In this document: positions 18,588 to 26,750 of the stretch, piece after piece | Layout: each line of letters begins with the position of its first letter | How positions within the stretch are numbered: the first letter of the stretch is position 1 | The notes under the pieces: model-generated | What the model saw: the letters and a program-made list of their open reading frames with translations, nothing else | What the model was told of the DNA's origin: nothing | Database searches by the model: none | Assembly (NCBI GenBank): GCA_019118685.1 | Contig: DWYL01000299.1 | Span: 1-43,340, forward strand | DNA from: Candidatus Blautia merdipullorum | GTDB taxonomy: Bacteria; Bacillota; Clostridia; Lachnospirales; Lachnospiraceae | Reading direction: 5' to 3' | DNA: 43,340 bases | Translations under genes and position numbers: made by a program

Positions 18588-20684
18588 CTAAGCTATGCTG
18601 TCCTCCAAAGCCTTTTCTTTCGGCTTCGCCATTACATAACCGCATTGCTTATCTGAACACACCAGTTTATTACCCTTTTCCAACATATAACTATGACATA
18701 CCGGACACTTCTCCTTAGAAGGTTTCTGCCAGGACATAAATTCGCATTCCGGATTATTCTCACAGCCATAGTAAATCCTTCCTTTTTTGCTTCTTCTAAT
18801 AACCACATCTTTTCCGCATACAGGACAGGGAACGCCGATCTTTTCCAGATACGGCTTGGTATTCTTACATTCCGGAAAGCCCGGACATGCCAAAAACTTT
18901 CCATGAGGTCCGTATTTTATCACCATATTTCTTCCGCACTGTTCACAGATCACATCTGTAATTTCATCCTCAATCTTCACCTGCTCAAGCTCTTTTCTGG
19001 CCTTTGACACTGCCTCTTCCAGATCCGGATAAAAATTGCGGATAACAGTCTTCCACTGTACCTTTCCTTCTTCCACACTGTCCAGAAGCTGTTCCATAGT
19101 AGCAGTAAAATGTACATCCACAATACTTGGAAAAGCCTTTTTCATAATGTTATTTACTACTTCCCCTAATTCGGTCATGTAAAGATTTTTGTTCTCTTTA
19201 GCCACATATCTCCGGGCTATGATCGTCGTGATCGTAGGAGCATAGGTGCTTGGTCTTCCGATCCCCAGTTCTTCCAATGTTTTTACCAGAGCCGCCTCTG
19301 TATAATGAGCCGGAGGCTGTGTAAAATGCTGAAGTTCCTTCAGTCCTAAAAGCTGGAGCTGTATATCTTCTTCCAAATTTTTAGACAAAAGCTGATTTTC
19401 CTGCTTTTCTTCATCATCCTGGGTATAAACAGCCATAAATCCATCAAATTTCAATTTTGAAGCGGAGGCTGTGAAATAATATTCTCCTCCCTGGACTTTT
19501 ACAGAAGTGGTCTCATACTTTGCCTGCTGCATCCTGCTGGCGGCAAAACGCTTCCAGATCAGCTGGTACAGGCGAAACTGGTCCCGGGATAAAGATTCCT
19601 TTACCTGTGCCGGCAGTCTGGAAATATCTGTAGGACGGATAGCCTCGTGGGCATCCTGTATCCGCTTGCCGCTGTCATTTTTTTTCTCCGCATCTGCCAC
19701 ATACTGCTCTCCATACTGTGCGGCGATATACACTCTTGCAGACTGGTCCGCTTCTTCTGAGATACGGGTGGAATCAGTACGCAGGTAGGTAATCAGACCC
19801 ACTGTTCCGCTTCCCTTGATATCTACACCTTCATAAAGCTGCTGAGCCAGTCTCATTGTTTTCTGCGTAGAAAAATTCAATACCTTGGAAGCTTCCTGCT
19901 GCAGTGTACTGGTGGTAAATGGCATCGGCGCCTTTTTGCTTCTTTCTCCCCGCTTTACTTCCGCGATCCTGTAGCTGACTCCCTGAAGTTCCTTCAGGAT
20001 CTTATCCAGCTCTTCTTTGGAATGTATGGTCATCTTTTTATTTTTGCTTCCGTAAAACTTGGCAACGAGAGGTTTTTTCTCTCCCTCCACCTGAAATTCT
20101 CCGTCCAGAGTCCAGTATTCTTCCGGTATGAAATTATTGATCTCCTCTTCCCGGTCCCCAATGATACGCAGGGCAACAGACTGAACCCTCCCTGCGCTTA
20201 ATCCTCTCTTCACTTTTTCCCACAGTAAGGGGCTGATCTCATATCCTACCATACGATCCAGTACTCTTCTGGCCTGCTGGGCATCTACCAGATTCATATT
20301 AATGTCCCTTGCCTGTTTTATAGAGGCCTTTACCGCACTCTTCGTGATCTCATTAAAGGTGATCCGGCGCATTTTTTTGCTGTCTAGTTTTAAGGCGTAA
20401 GAAAGGTGCCAGGATATGGCTTCTCCTTCCCGGTCAGGGTCCGTCGCCAGATAAACTTTATCTGCCTTCTTTGCAGCTTTCCTCAGAGCGGCAAGGATAT
20501 CTCCCTTTCCTCTGATCGTTATATACTTAGGCTCGTAGTCATTTTTCACATCAAAGCCAAGCTGGCTTTTAGGCAGGTCCCGGACATGCCCATTGGAAGC
20601 CATGACTTCATAATTTGAACCCAGAAATTTTTTAATGGTCTTTACCTTTGCCGGTGATTCCACAATTACCAGATATTTTGCCAT
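18588..20684 (-). CDS. topA: DNA topoisomerase I (type IA)
   Basis: Relaxes negative supercoils by transient cleavage of one strand. It has 698 residues. The Toprim domain at the N-terminus shows YLVIVESPAK and the acidic motif ATDPDREGEAISWH. The catalytic Tyr300 lies in GLITYLRTDSTRIS, and RRVLDRMVGYEISPLLW is in the gate domain. The C-terminus has three Cys4 zinc ribbons (CEQCG...CPGFPEC, CPVCGK...CENNPEC, CPVCHS...CSDKQC). The frame reaches 20705, but the ATG at 20684 has AGGAGG 7 bases upstream and begins with the family sequence MAKYLVIVESPAK. The start overlaps the end of dprA by a one-base gap (dprA stop 20686-20688), so the pair is translationally coupled. Confidence 0.98.
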   Translation of the reverse strand: MAKYLVIVESPAKVKTIKKFLGSNYEVMASNGHVRDLPKSQLGFDVKNDYEPKYITIRGKGDILAALRKAAKKADKVYLATDPDREGEAISWHLSYALKLDSKKMRRITFNEITKSAVKASIKQARDINMNLVDAQQARRVLDRMVGYEISPLLWEKVKRGLSAGRVQSVALRIIGDREEEINNFIPEEYWTLDGEFQVEGEKKPLVAKFYGSKNKKMTIHSKEELDKILKELQGVSYRIAEVKRGERSKKAPMPFTTSTLQQEASKVLNFSTQKTMRLAQQLYEGVDIKGSGTVGLITYLRTDSTRISEEADQSARVYIAAQYGEQYVADAEKKNDSGKRIQDAHEAIRPTDISRLPAQVKESLSRDQFRLYQLIWKRFAASRMQQAKYETTSVKVQGGEYYFTASASKLKFDGFMAVYTQDDEEKQENQLLSKNLEEDIQLQLLGLKELQHFTQPPAHYTEAALVKTLEELGIGRPSTYAPTITTIIARRYVAKENKNLYMTELGEVVNNIMKKAFPSIVDVHFTATMEQLLDSVEEGKVQWKTVIRNFYPDLEEAVSKARKELEQVKIEDEITDVICEQCGRNMVIKYGPHGKFLACPGFPECKNTKPYLEKIGVPCPVCGKDVVIRRSKKGRIYYGCENNPECEFMSWQKPSKEKCPVCHSYMLEKGNKLVCSDKQCGYVMAKPKEKALEDSIA

Positions 20685-20685
20685 G

Positions 20686-21570
20686 TCAACCTCCTGCTCT
20701 GGCATAGTAATTCTTAACAGGCTCTGTGATCAGCCCGTCAAGCTCCAATTTTAATAAAACTTCTGCTATAACTCTTGTATCTAAATGTGTTTCCTCATAA
20801 ATTTCTTCTATGTTCTTTGGTTGGAAATCCAGACAACTATACACCATTTCTTCCTGGCTTGCAAGTCTTATCTTCGAATTTTGCCTGAAATTAACCTTTA
20901 TTTCAGGGGAAATCCCCAGTTCTTCCAAAAGCGCTTCCGGAGCCCAGGCGACTCCCGCCCCGTCGGCGATCAGTCTGTTGCAGCCCTCGCTCAGAGCATC
21001 TCCCACCCTTCCCGGAAGAGCATAAACGGTCTTTCCCTGTTCCAGAGCATACCCTGCTGTAATCAGAGAACCGCTTCTTACCCTAGCCTCGATCACCAGG
21101 ACCAGATCCGCCAGACCGCTGATAATCCGGTTCCTTCTTGGAAAATTCTTTCCGTAGGGCGGAGTCCCGTCGGGAAACTCGGACAGGATTCCCCCTCTTC
21201 TTTCTTTTATCTGCCCGTAAAGCTCCTCATGTTCAGGGGGATAGCAGATGTCTCCACCGCATCCCATTACAGCAAACGTTTTTCCTCCCCCGTCTAAAGC
21301 TCCCCTCTGAGCGCATCCATCTATTCCCCGGGCCAGGCCGCTGATAACCTGAACCCCGTTTTCTCCTAAAATTTTTCCGAATCTATAGGCCTGCTGCTCT
21401 CCGTACCTGCTGCAGGCCCTGGCCCCCACAATAGCTACCGCCGGTTTATCCGGTTGGGGCAGCTCTCCCCTAATATATAATACTTTTGGCATAGCATCAT
21501 AAAATTTTAATTTTTCCGGATACTGACTGTCCTCATAAACACATTTCCATACTCCTTCTCTTTTTTCCAT
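20686..21570 (-). CDS. dprA: DNA-processing protein DprA
   Basis: Loads RecA onto incoming single-stranded DNA during natural transformation. It has 294 residues. The Rossmann-like core has VISGLARGIDGCAQRGAL, NFPRRNRIISGLAD and VIEARVRSGSLITAGYALEQ. A winged-helix domain follows at about 230-290 (EEMVYSCLDFQPKNIEEIYE). The protein starts almost directly at the core (YPEKLKFYDAMPKVLYIRGE), so the N-terminal SAM-like domain of many DprA proteins is absent; the comM stop only 20 bases upstream leaves no room for it. The neighbours comM and topA are typical. The role in competence is known for the family; whether this organism is transformable is unknown. Confidence 0.95.
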   Translation of the reverse strand: MEKREGVWKCVYEDSQYPEKLKFYDAMPKVLYIRGELPQPDKPAVAIVGARACSRYGEQQAYRFGKILGENGVQVISGLARGIDGCAQRGALDGGGKTFAVMGCGGDICYPPEHEELYGQIKERRGGILSEFPDGTPPYGKNFPRRNRIISGLADLVLVIEARVRSGSLITAGYALEQGKTVYALPGRVGDALSEGCNRLIADGAGVAWAPEALLEELGISPEIKVNFRQNSKIRLASQEEMVYSCLDFQPKNIEEIYEETHLDTRVIAEVLLKLELDGLITEPVKNYYARAGG

Positions 21571-21590
21571 GATATGTCCCCTTCCTTCTT

Positions 21591-23117
21591 TTATTTCCAG
21601 TATTTTTTATCTAATGACCGATAGCATATGGCTTCACTGATATGAGACTCCAGGATCAGATCGCTGTTTTCCAGATCGGCGATCGTCCTGGCGGTTTTCA
21701 GGATTTTATGGTATCCTCTTACACTAAGTCCAAGCTTCTCATATGCTCTCTGAAGGAGCTTTTTCGCAGCTTTTTCTGCTGTACAATATTTTTCCGTATC
21801 CTTTCCTCCGAGACGTCCGTTAAAACGGATCTCTGTTCCTTTATATCTTTCTTTCTGTATCTCATATGCTCTGGATATTTCCCGTCGCAGTTCTTCTGAG
21901 CTTTTCCCCTTTTTCTGTCCCTTCAACATTTCTCCCGGTACCTCTCTCATCTCCGTACAGATGTCAAACCGATCCAGCAAAGGACCGCTGACCTTTCCTA
22001 AATACGCAGCTATCTGATGGTGGGTGCAGGAGCACCGGTTCCTGTCAGGGTAATAGCCGCAGGGACAAGGGTTCATGGCTGCGGCCAGAAGAAAATCTGC
22101 AGGAAATTCATAATTTCCGTGGACTCTGGAAATATAAATCTTTCTCTGTTCCAAAGGCTGGCGCAGGATCTCCAGGGATGCTCTGGAAAATTCCGGCAAT
22201 TCATCCAAAAACAAAATACCCTTATGTGCCAGGGTGATTTCCCCGGGAAGAGGGTAAGCGCCGCCTCCCGCCAGGGCCTTCGGCGTGATCGTATGATGAG
22301 GACAGCGAAAAGGCCTCCTTTTGATCAATGTCCTGTTTTCATCCAAAAGTCCCGCCACACTGTAAATTCTGGACAGTTCCATGCTCTCTTCCCTGTTCAG
22401 CCCGGGAAAGATTGTAGGGAGCCTGAAGGCGATCATAGTTTTTCCAGCTCCCTTTGTACCGATAAAAAGAATATTATGAAATCCCGCCGCTGCGGTCACA
22501 GCCGCTTTTTTTGCTGTCTCCTGACCCAGGATCTCTGAGAAATCTTCCTGATATCCTTCCTGATCCGATCTCCATTTACAATCTGGGAGCTCCGAAGCCC
22601 CCCAGTCATCCTCCTTTGCATGCTCCAGAAATTCTTTAAGGCTGCTGATTCCCAGGATTTTGATCCTTCCCGCGCTGACGGCTTCCGGAAGATTTTTCTT
22701 AGGCACGATACATAAGCTGCAGCCATTCTTTTCTGCCGTGTCTATAATAGAAAGAACGCCTCTGATCCCTTTCACTTCTCCGTTAAGCCCCAATTCACCA
22801 GCCATGCAGACGCCCTGGAGCTTTTCTTTGTCCAGATATCCGAATGCTCCCAAAAGAGCCGCCGCAATAGGCAGATCAAATCTGGTGCCTTCCTTCCGTA
22901 TATCTGCCGGAGAAAGATTTACCGTGATCCGTTTTGGGGGAAAAGATAATCCCGTATTTCTAAGAGCTGTCCATACCCTGTCCTGGGCCTCACGGACTCT
23001 GGAAGAAAGAAACCCTACCATAGAAAACATCGGCAGACCATTGCTCACATCTGCCTCTACTAAAACAGCCACCCCTTCTACTCCGGAAATGGCCGTTGAC
23101 AACACACTGCTGTACAT
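21591..23117 (-). CDS. comM: YifB/ComM-family Mg-chelatase-like AAA+ ATPase
   Basis: In naturally competent bacteria ComM is a hexameric helicase that extends branch migration during integration of transforming DNA. It has 508 residues. The N-terminal ChlI-like domain contains EADVSNGLPMFSMVGF and RITVNLSPADIRKEGTRFDL. The AAA+ core has Walker A IGTKGAGKTM, Walker B GILFLDELPEF and the sensor region AAMNPCPCGYY with a Cys-rich insert. The C-terminus has SVRGYHKILKTARTIADLE. The frame extends to 23174, but the ATG at 23117 has AGGAGG 5 bases upstream and matches the family start MYSSVLS. It is followed by dprA after 20 bases, a common pairing. Confidence 0.95.
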   Translation of the reverse strand: MYSSVLSTAISGVEGVAVLVEADVSNGLPMFSMVGFLSSRVREAQDRVWTALRNTGLSFPPKRITVNLSPADIRKEGTRFDLPIAAALLGAFGYLDKEKLQGVCMAGELGLNGEVKGIRGVLSIIDTAEKNGCSLCIVPKKNLPEAVSAGRIKILGISSLKEFLEHAKEDDWGASELPDCKWRSDQEGYQEDFSEILGQETAKKAAVTAAAGFHNILFIGTKGAGKTMIAFRLPTIFPGLNREESMELSRIYSVAGLLDENRTLIKRRPFRCPHHTITPKALAGGGAYPLPGEITLAHKGILFLDELPEFSRASLEILRQPLEQRKIYISRVHGNYEFPADFLLAAAMNPCPCGYYPDRNRCSCTHHQIAAYLGKVSGPLLDRFDICTEMREVPGEMLKGQKKGKSSEELRREISRAYEIQKERYKGTEIRFNGRLGGKDTEKYCTAEKAAKKLLQRAYEKLGLSVRGYHKILKTARTIADLENSDLILESHISEAICYRSLDKKYWK

Positions 23118-23237
23118 ATTACCTCCTTTTCCGATCCAGGTTTTGCAAGCTGCAAAAATCTCCTGTTTCGTCATTTTTCACTTTTTTTCATTGGAAATTT
23201 GGCAGAACTGCCGGAATTTAAGAAATTATTTTGGTTA

Positions 23238-23266
23238 AGTGTATCATAGAATCTGGGAATTTACAA
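23238..23266 (-). promoter_or_regulatory. Candidate comM-dprA-topA promoter
   Basis: Minus-strand TTGTAA (23261-23266), a 17-base spacer and TACACT (23238-23243), about 120 bases before the comM start in the divergent sigK-comM gap. Confidence 0.4.
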
Positions 23267-23275
23267 TGGAAAAGC

Positions 23276-23303
23276 ACTAAATCCTCTTTCCTTTCATAAA
23301 CTA
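23276..23303 (+). promoter_or_regulatory. Candidate sigma-K/sigma-E type promoter of sigK
   Basis: AC (23276-23277), a 17-base spacer, then CATAAACTA (23295-23303), matching the AC / CATAnnnTA pattern of mother-cell sigma-K promoters and close to the sigma-E -10. It ends 28 bases before the sigK start, which suits mother-cell autoregulation. The motifs are short, so this is tentative. Confidence 0.45.
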
Positions 23304-23331
23304 TAATTAAATTCCTCTGAGGTATGCTCGT

Positions 23332-23949
23332 GTGAAAACATTTCTAAAGCCCCTGACTCCGGAAGAAGAAAGGCATTATCTTCAGGAATACAAACAGGGC
23401 AGCCTGGAAGCGAAAGACATTCTGATTCAGAGAAATCTACGTCTGGTTGCACATATTGTAAAAAAGTATCAGGGAGCTGCGGAAGAATTAGACGACTTGA
23501 TCTCCATAGGGACTATCGGCCTGATCAAAGCGATCCAGACCTTTGACTTCCAAAAAGCAAGCCGGCTCTCTACCTACGCCGCCAGATGCATTGACAATGA
23601 ACTCCTTATGCTCCTGCGGTCCAGAAAAAAGTCCAGCAAAGAGGTTTCTCTATATGAGCCTATCGGTACAGATAAAGAAGGCAATGAGATCAGTCTTCTG
23701 GATGTGATTGAAACCGAACCGGTAGATGTGGTAAAAAACTATTCTCTGAAACAGGATATCGACTATCTCTATCAGCTCCTTCCCAAAGTTCTTTCTCCCA
23801 GGGAACAGGAAATCATCACCCTCCGCTACGGGCTCTATGGTCAAAAGGAACTGACTCAGAGAGAAATAGCAAAGCGGCTGAATATCAGCCGCTCTTATGT
23901 GTCACGTATTGAAAAAAATGCACTTCTCAAGCTCAGAGAACATTTCTGA
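23332..23949 (+). CDS. sigK: Sporulation sigma factor SigK (mother cell, late)
   Basis: RNA polymerase sigma factor for late mother-cell transcription (coat and cortex maturation). It has 205 residues. Region 2 shows RNLRLVAHIVKKY, DDLISIGTIGLIKAIQTFD and STYAARCIDNELLMLLRS. The linker holds VSLYEPIGTDKEGNEISLLD, a close match to SigK. Region 4 has LSPREQEIITLRYGL and the HTH REIAKRLNISRSYVSRIEK. The start is GTG, with GAGGT about 8 bases upstream; the nearby ATG in another frame stops at once. The protein begins MKTFLKPLTPEEERHYL, without the roughly 20-residue pro-sequence of Bacillus SigK, as in several Clostridia. The gene is intact, not split by a skin-type element. SigE is the main alternative but fits less well. 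Confidence 0.92.
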   Translation: MKTFLKPLTPEEERHYLQEYKQGSLEAKDILIQRNLRLVAHIVKKYQGAAEELDDLISIGTIGLIKAIQTFDFQKASRLSTYAARCIDNELLMLLRSRKKSSKEVSLYEPIGTDKEGNEISLLDVIETEPVDVVKNYSLKQDIDYLYQLLPKVLSPREQEIITLRYGLYGQKELTQREIAKRLNISRSYVSRIEKNALLKLREHF

Positions 23950-23960
23950 ACAATTTGCAT

Positions 23961-23997
23961 ACCGGATACAAATTTCCAGATTTTCTTTGTATCCGGT
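23961..23997. terminator. Shared hairpin between convergent sigK and the U32 gene
   Basis: A perfect 12-base stem, ACCGGATACAAA (23961-23972) with TTTGTATCCGGT (23986-23997), and a 13-base loop. It lies 11 bases after the sigK stop and 20 bases after the U32 stop. T-runs are short on both sides, so termination may be incomplete in either direction. Confidence 0.65.
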
Positions 23998-24017
23998 TTA
24001 AAGCACAATTGAAATTT

Positions 24018-25244
24018 TTAGTCTTCTTTTCTTCTCAATATATCATATGTTTCCGGGGCCTGGCTTAAGGTCACATAAAGGATCTGCTGAGGATGGGGAG
24101 CGCTTTCCTGCTCATTGCCTTCTTCATTCAGGATCTTTTCCACTGTTGTATTCAGATTTCGCCCATCCGGCTTCATGATCTCAATGGTCTCTCCAAGGGA
24201 AAATTTATTTCTCTGTTCGATCCGGCACACTCCATCCTTTACTTCCCAGACAATTCCCAGATAAGTATATCCCTTTTCGTAAGTATTATTATCATAGATC
24301 TGACTGGTCTCATCAGGTTTTCCATAAAAAAATCCCGTAGTAAACTGCCGGTACGTACAGCTTCTGATCTGTTCCTGATACCAGGGCAAATTTTTCCGGT
24401 ATTTTTCCGGATTTTCCAGGCAGTCATCTATAGCTTTTCTGTAAGTTCTGGCTACAGTCGCCACATAGAGAGCTGTCTTCATTCTACCTTCGATTTTAAG
24501 ACTATCTATACCGCTGGAAAGAATGTCCTCCATATGCTCGATCATGCACAGGTCTTTGGAATTAAAAATATACGTTCCTCTTTCATTTTCATATACCGGC
24601 ATATATTCCCCGGGTCTGGTTTCTTCCACAATAGAATACTTCCAGCGGCAGGGGTGGGTACAGGCGCCTTGATTGGCGTCTCTTCCGGTAAAGAAATTTG
24701 AAAGAAGGCATCTTCCTGAATAGGAAATACACATAGCTCCATGGATAAAAGTTTCTATCTCCATCTCTTCGGGAATATGGCTCCGTATCTCCCGGATTTC
24801 TTCCAGGGACAGTTCTCTGGCGCTTACCACACGTTTCGCCCCCAGGTTCCACCAGAAAAGATAGGTCCCATAGTTGGTGTTGTTGGCCTGGGTGCTGATA
24901 TGTCTCTCGATCTCCGGGCATACCTCCTTAGCGATCATATAAATGCCCGGATCCGAAATGATCAGCGCATCCGGCTTTATCTCTTTTAATTCCTGAAAAT
25001 ATTCCCGCACTCCGGGAAGATCCTTATTATGGGCCAAAATATTCGCGGTAACATAAACCTTTACGCCATACTCATGAGCAAAGGCAATCCCCTCTCTCAT
25101 GTCTTCCATGGAAAAATTTCTGGCTTTTGCCCGAAGTCCGAAAGCCTCTCCGCCGATATATACCGCGTCCGCCCCAAAGACAACTGCAATCTTCAGAACT
25201 TCCAGACTGCTTGCGGGAATCAGCAATTCCGGTTTTTTTCTCAT
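24018..25244 (-). CDS. trhP: U32 family protein, tRNA uridine-34 hydroxylase (TrhP/YrrO-like)
   Basis: U32 'peptidases' of this type are prephenate-dependent tRNA hydroxylases making 5-hydroxyuridine at wobble position 34. It has 408 residues, close to YrrO. The N-terminal barrel opens KPELLIPASSLEVLKIAVVFGADAV. The U32 signature is present as FIHGAMCISYSGRCLLS, followed by RDANQGACTHPCRWKY, giving the conserved cysteines of the presumed iron-sulfur site. The C-terminal beta domain (about 310-400) includes NKFSLGETIEIMKPDGR. AGGAGG precedes the ATG. It follows trmR by 13 bases; TrmR methylates the product of this enzyme, so the pair makes 5-methoxyuridine. Only one U32 gene is present, against two in Bacillus. 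Confidence 0.85.
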   Translation of the reverse strand: MRKKPELLIPASSLEVLKIAVVFGADAVYIGGEAFGLRAKARNFSMEDMREGIAFAHEYGVKVYVTANILAHNKDLPGVREYFQELKEIKPDALIISDPGIYMIAKEVCPEIERHISTQANNTNYGTYLFWWNLGAKRVVSARELSLEEIREIRSHIPEEMEIETFIHGAMCISYSGRCLLSNFFTGRDANQGACTHPCRWKYSIVEETRPGEYMPVYENERGTYIFNSKDLCMIEHMEDILSSGIDSLKIEGRMKTALYVATVARTYRKAIDDCLENPEKYRKNLPWYQEQIRSCTYRQFTTGFFYGKPDETSQIYDNNTYEKGYTYLGIVWEVKDGVCRIEQRNKFSLGETIEIMKPDGRNLNTTVEKILNEEGNEQESAPHPQQILYVTLSQAPETYDILRRKED

Positions 25245-25257
25245 GTCTCTCCTCCTG

Positions 25258-25899
25258 CTATTTTTTCACACTTAACGCAACTCCATCTCCCAGCGGAAGT
25301 ATAGAAGTCTCCAGAACATCACTGTTTTTTAAAGCACTGAGATATTCTCTCATACGCTTATAAATCGTCCGGTTTCTTCTTTCCACAGCAAAATGGGACT
25401 CTATAATATCTCCATCCTGAAGGACATTATCGGAGATCAGTATCCCTCCTCTGGAAAGGAGACGCAAAATATCCGGAAGAAAATGGATATACTGCCCTTT
25501 CGCCGCATCCATAAAGATAAAGTCAAAAGGTTCTTCCAGAGTTTTCAAGATTTCCCTGGCATCTCCTTCCAAAAGAGTAATCTGTTCTTCTTTTCCTGCC
25601 TTTTTAAAGTTTTCCCTGGCGATCGGGATCCTTTTATCGTAGTTTTCAATGGTGGTTATCCTGCAGTTTTCAGGACCATAGGTGCTCATCAAAAGAGCCG
25701 AAAATCCTACTGCAGTTCCCACTTCAAGGATCCTGGACGGTGTCTTGATCCTCAGCAGTACTTTCAGCAGACTCTGAGTCTCCCTGCGGATGATCGGCAC
25801 CTGATTTTTCAGGGCATCCATCTCCAGTTGATTAAGAAAAGGAGTATTTCCTCTGTCCAGAGAGTTTATATATGTCACCAGCCGTTCATTTACTATCAC
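25258..25899 (-). CDS. trmR: tRNA 5-hydroxyuridine methyltransferase (TrmR/YrrM), O-methyltransferase family 3
   Basis: SAM-dependent O-methyltransferase predicted to convert 5-hydroxyuridine-34 in tRNA to 5-methoxyuridine. It has 213 residues. SAM-binding motif I reads ILEVGTAVGFSALLMSTYG, the acidic motif II is ITTIENYDKR, and the metal/catalytic region is FDFIFMDAAKGQYIHFLPD. ILISDNVLQDGDI follows, and the C-terminus ends ILPLGDGVALSVKK. The start is GTG inside a GTGA overlap with the preceding stop (four shared bases), with GGGAGG 9 bases upstream. Its position between an mltG-like gene and trhP matches the yrrL-yrrM-yrrN-yrrO order in Bacillus, which is the main reason to prefer TrmR over a catechol-type methyltransferase. 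Confidence 0.87.
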   Translation of the reverse strand: MIVNERLVTYINSLDRGNTPFLNQLEMDALKNQVPIIRRETQSLLKVLLRIKTPSRILEVGTAVGFSALLMSTYGPENCRITTIENYDKRIPIARENFKKAGKEEQITLLEGDAREILKTLEEPFDFIFMDAAKGQYIHFLPDILRLLSRGGILISDNVLQDGDIIESHFAVERRNRTIYKRMREYLSALKNSDVLETSILPLGDGVALSVKK

Positions 25900-26390
25900 T
25901 CTTCGGCGCCTCCCTGTTCCGCTTCCCCAGATGCGTCCGATCCTTCCTGAAGCTCCGAGCTGCCTGCCTGTTCAGTTTCCCCGTCCTGGGTCTGATCAGG
26001 CTGGCCGGCCACATTTTCCTTTGCCAGGATCTCCATGATCTCGTCCGGAGTCATACTGGTATTTAAAATGTATGTCCCCGGCTGCAGTTTTCCGCTGTAA
26101 TTAGAAAGTTTTTCCTGGACAACAAATACCTTTGCATCCTGGATTAGCCCCCTGCTTTCCAGGGTTCTGCCTATCTGATATACAGAATCTCCTTCTTCTA
26201 CTGCCACAGTAACGTCTCTGCCCTCTTCTTCTGAGTCCATAGGCTGCTGATAAAAAATATTATATCCGAAATCATAAGCTGTTTTGCCTATATAGATCAC
26301 AACAGCTGCCACAATAAGATAGACGGCAAAACGGAAAAAACCTCCGGCTATTATGGATGATCTTTTCTGTTTCCTGACTTGTTCTCCCAT
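25896..26390 (-). CDS. Short MltG-like membrane protein lacking the YceG catalytic domain
   Basis: It has 164 residues. A basic N-terminus (MGEQVRKQKRSS) leads to one membrane helix at about 15-35. An extracytoplasmic region follows that resembles the LysM-like subdomain of MltG: VAVEEGDSVYQIGRTLESRG, then KLQPGTYILNTSMTPDEIMEIL. It ends in a Gln/Glu/Gly-rich tail. Full MltG is an endolytic transglycosylase of about 340 residues; the catalytic YceG domain with its essential Glu is entirely absent here, and the gene is followed immediately by trmR, so it is not an interrupted ORF. It occupies the yrrL (mltG) position of Bacillus. A role in binding glycan or modulating another MltG is only a guess. 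Confidence 0.78.
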   Translation of the reverse strand: MGEQVRKQKRSSIIAGGFFRFAVYLIVAAVVIYIGKTAYDFGYNIFYQQPMDSEEEGRDVTVAVEEGDSVYQIGRTLESRGLIQDAKVFVVQEKLSNYSGKLQPGTYILNTSMTPDEIMEILAKENVAGQPDQTQDGETEQAGSSELQEGSDASGEAEQGGAEE

Positions 26391-26405
26391 AATGTTCTCC
26401 TTGGT

Positions 26406-26747
26406 TTATGATAATTCCGGAACATCCAGATTAATCCCCTGATGAATAGCTGTACTGATTCCCTGAAGCTGTTTGCATAATGCCAGCTCCGCTTCAAGAA
26501 ACTGATTTACTTCTTCGATTTTGCACAGTTCTTCCATTTTTTCATCTAAATCATCAATAACCTCATATAGATTTTTGTCCTCATACTCATTCTGGGCCCT
26601 GTAATTCATACGGCGCAGATCATCCACCTGTTCTTTCAGGCCCGGAATTTTATTCACTGCGTCAAGGGCCGCACAGTACTGCTTATATACGCTGCCGTTT
26701 TTTATTGCAGTGATCAGCATATCTGTGCAGGTATCAATAAAGCTCAT
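26406..26747 (-). CDS. YlbF/YmcA family regulator
   Basis: A 113-residue, almost entirely helical and highly charged protein of the YlbF family (DDLRRMNYRAQNEYED, VIDDLDEKMEELCKIEEVNQFL). In Bacillus, YlbF and YmcA form the Ric complex with YaaT and tune RNase Y-dependent mRNA maturation, with effects on competence, sporulation and biofilm. GGAGG precedes the ATG by 8 bases, and the start lies 3 bases after the ribonuclease J stop, so the two are translationally linked. That an RNA-processing regulator follows an RNase gene supports an RNA-related role. Which family member this corresponds to is not clear from sequence alone. Confidence 0.82.
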   Translation of the reverse strand: MSFIDTCTDMLITAIKNGSVYKQYCAALDAVNKIPGLKEQVDDLRRMNYRAQNEYEDKNLYEVIDDLDEKMEELCKIEEVNQFLEAELALCKQLQGISTAIHQGINLDVPELS

Positions 26748-26750
26748 TCT

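Noticed and set aside
25896-26390. Reading the short MltG-like gene as a frameshifted full-length mltG
   Set aside because: The stop is followed at once by trmR in an overlapping GTGA, leaving no room for a catalytic-domain remnant.
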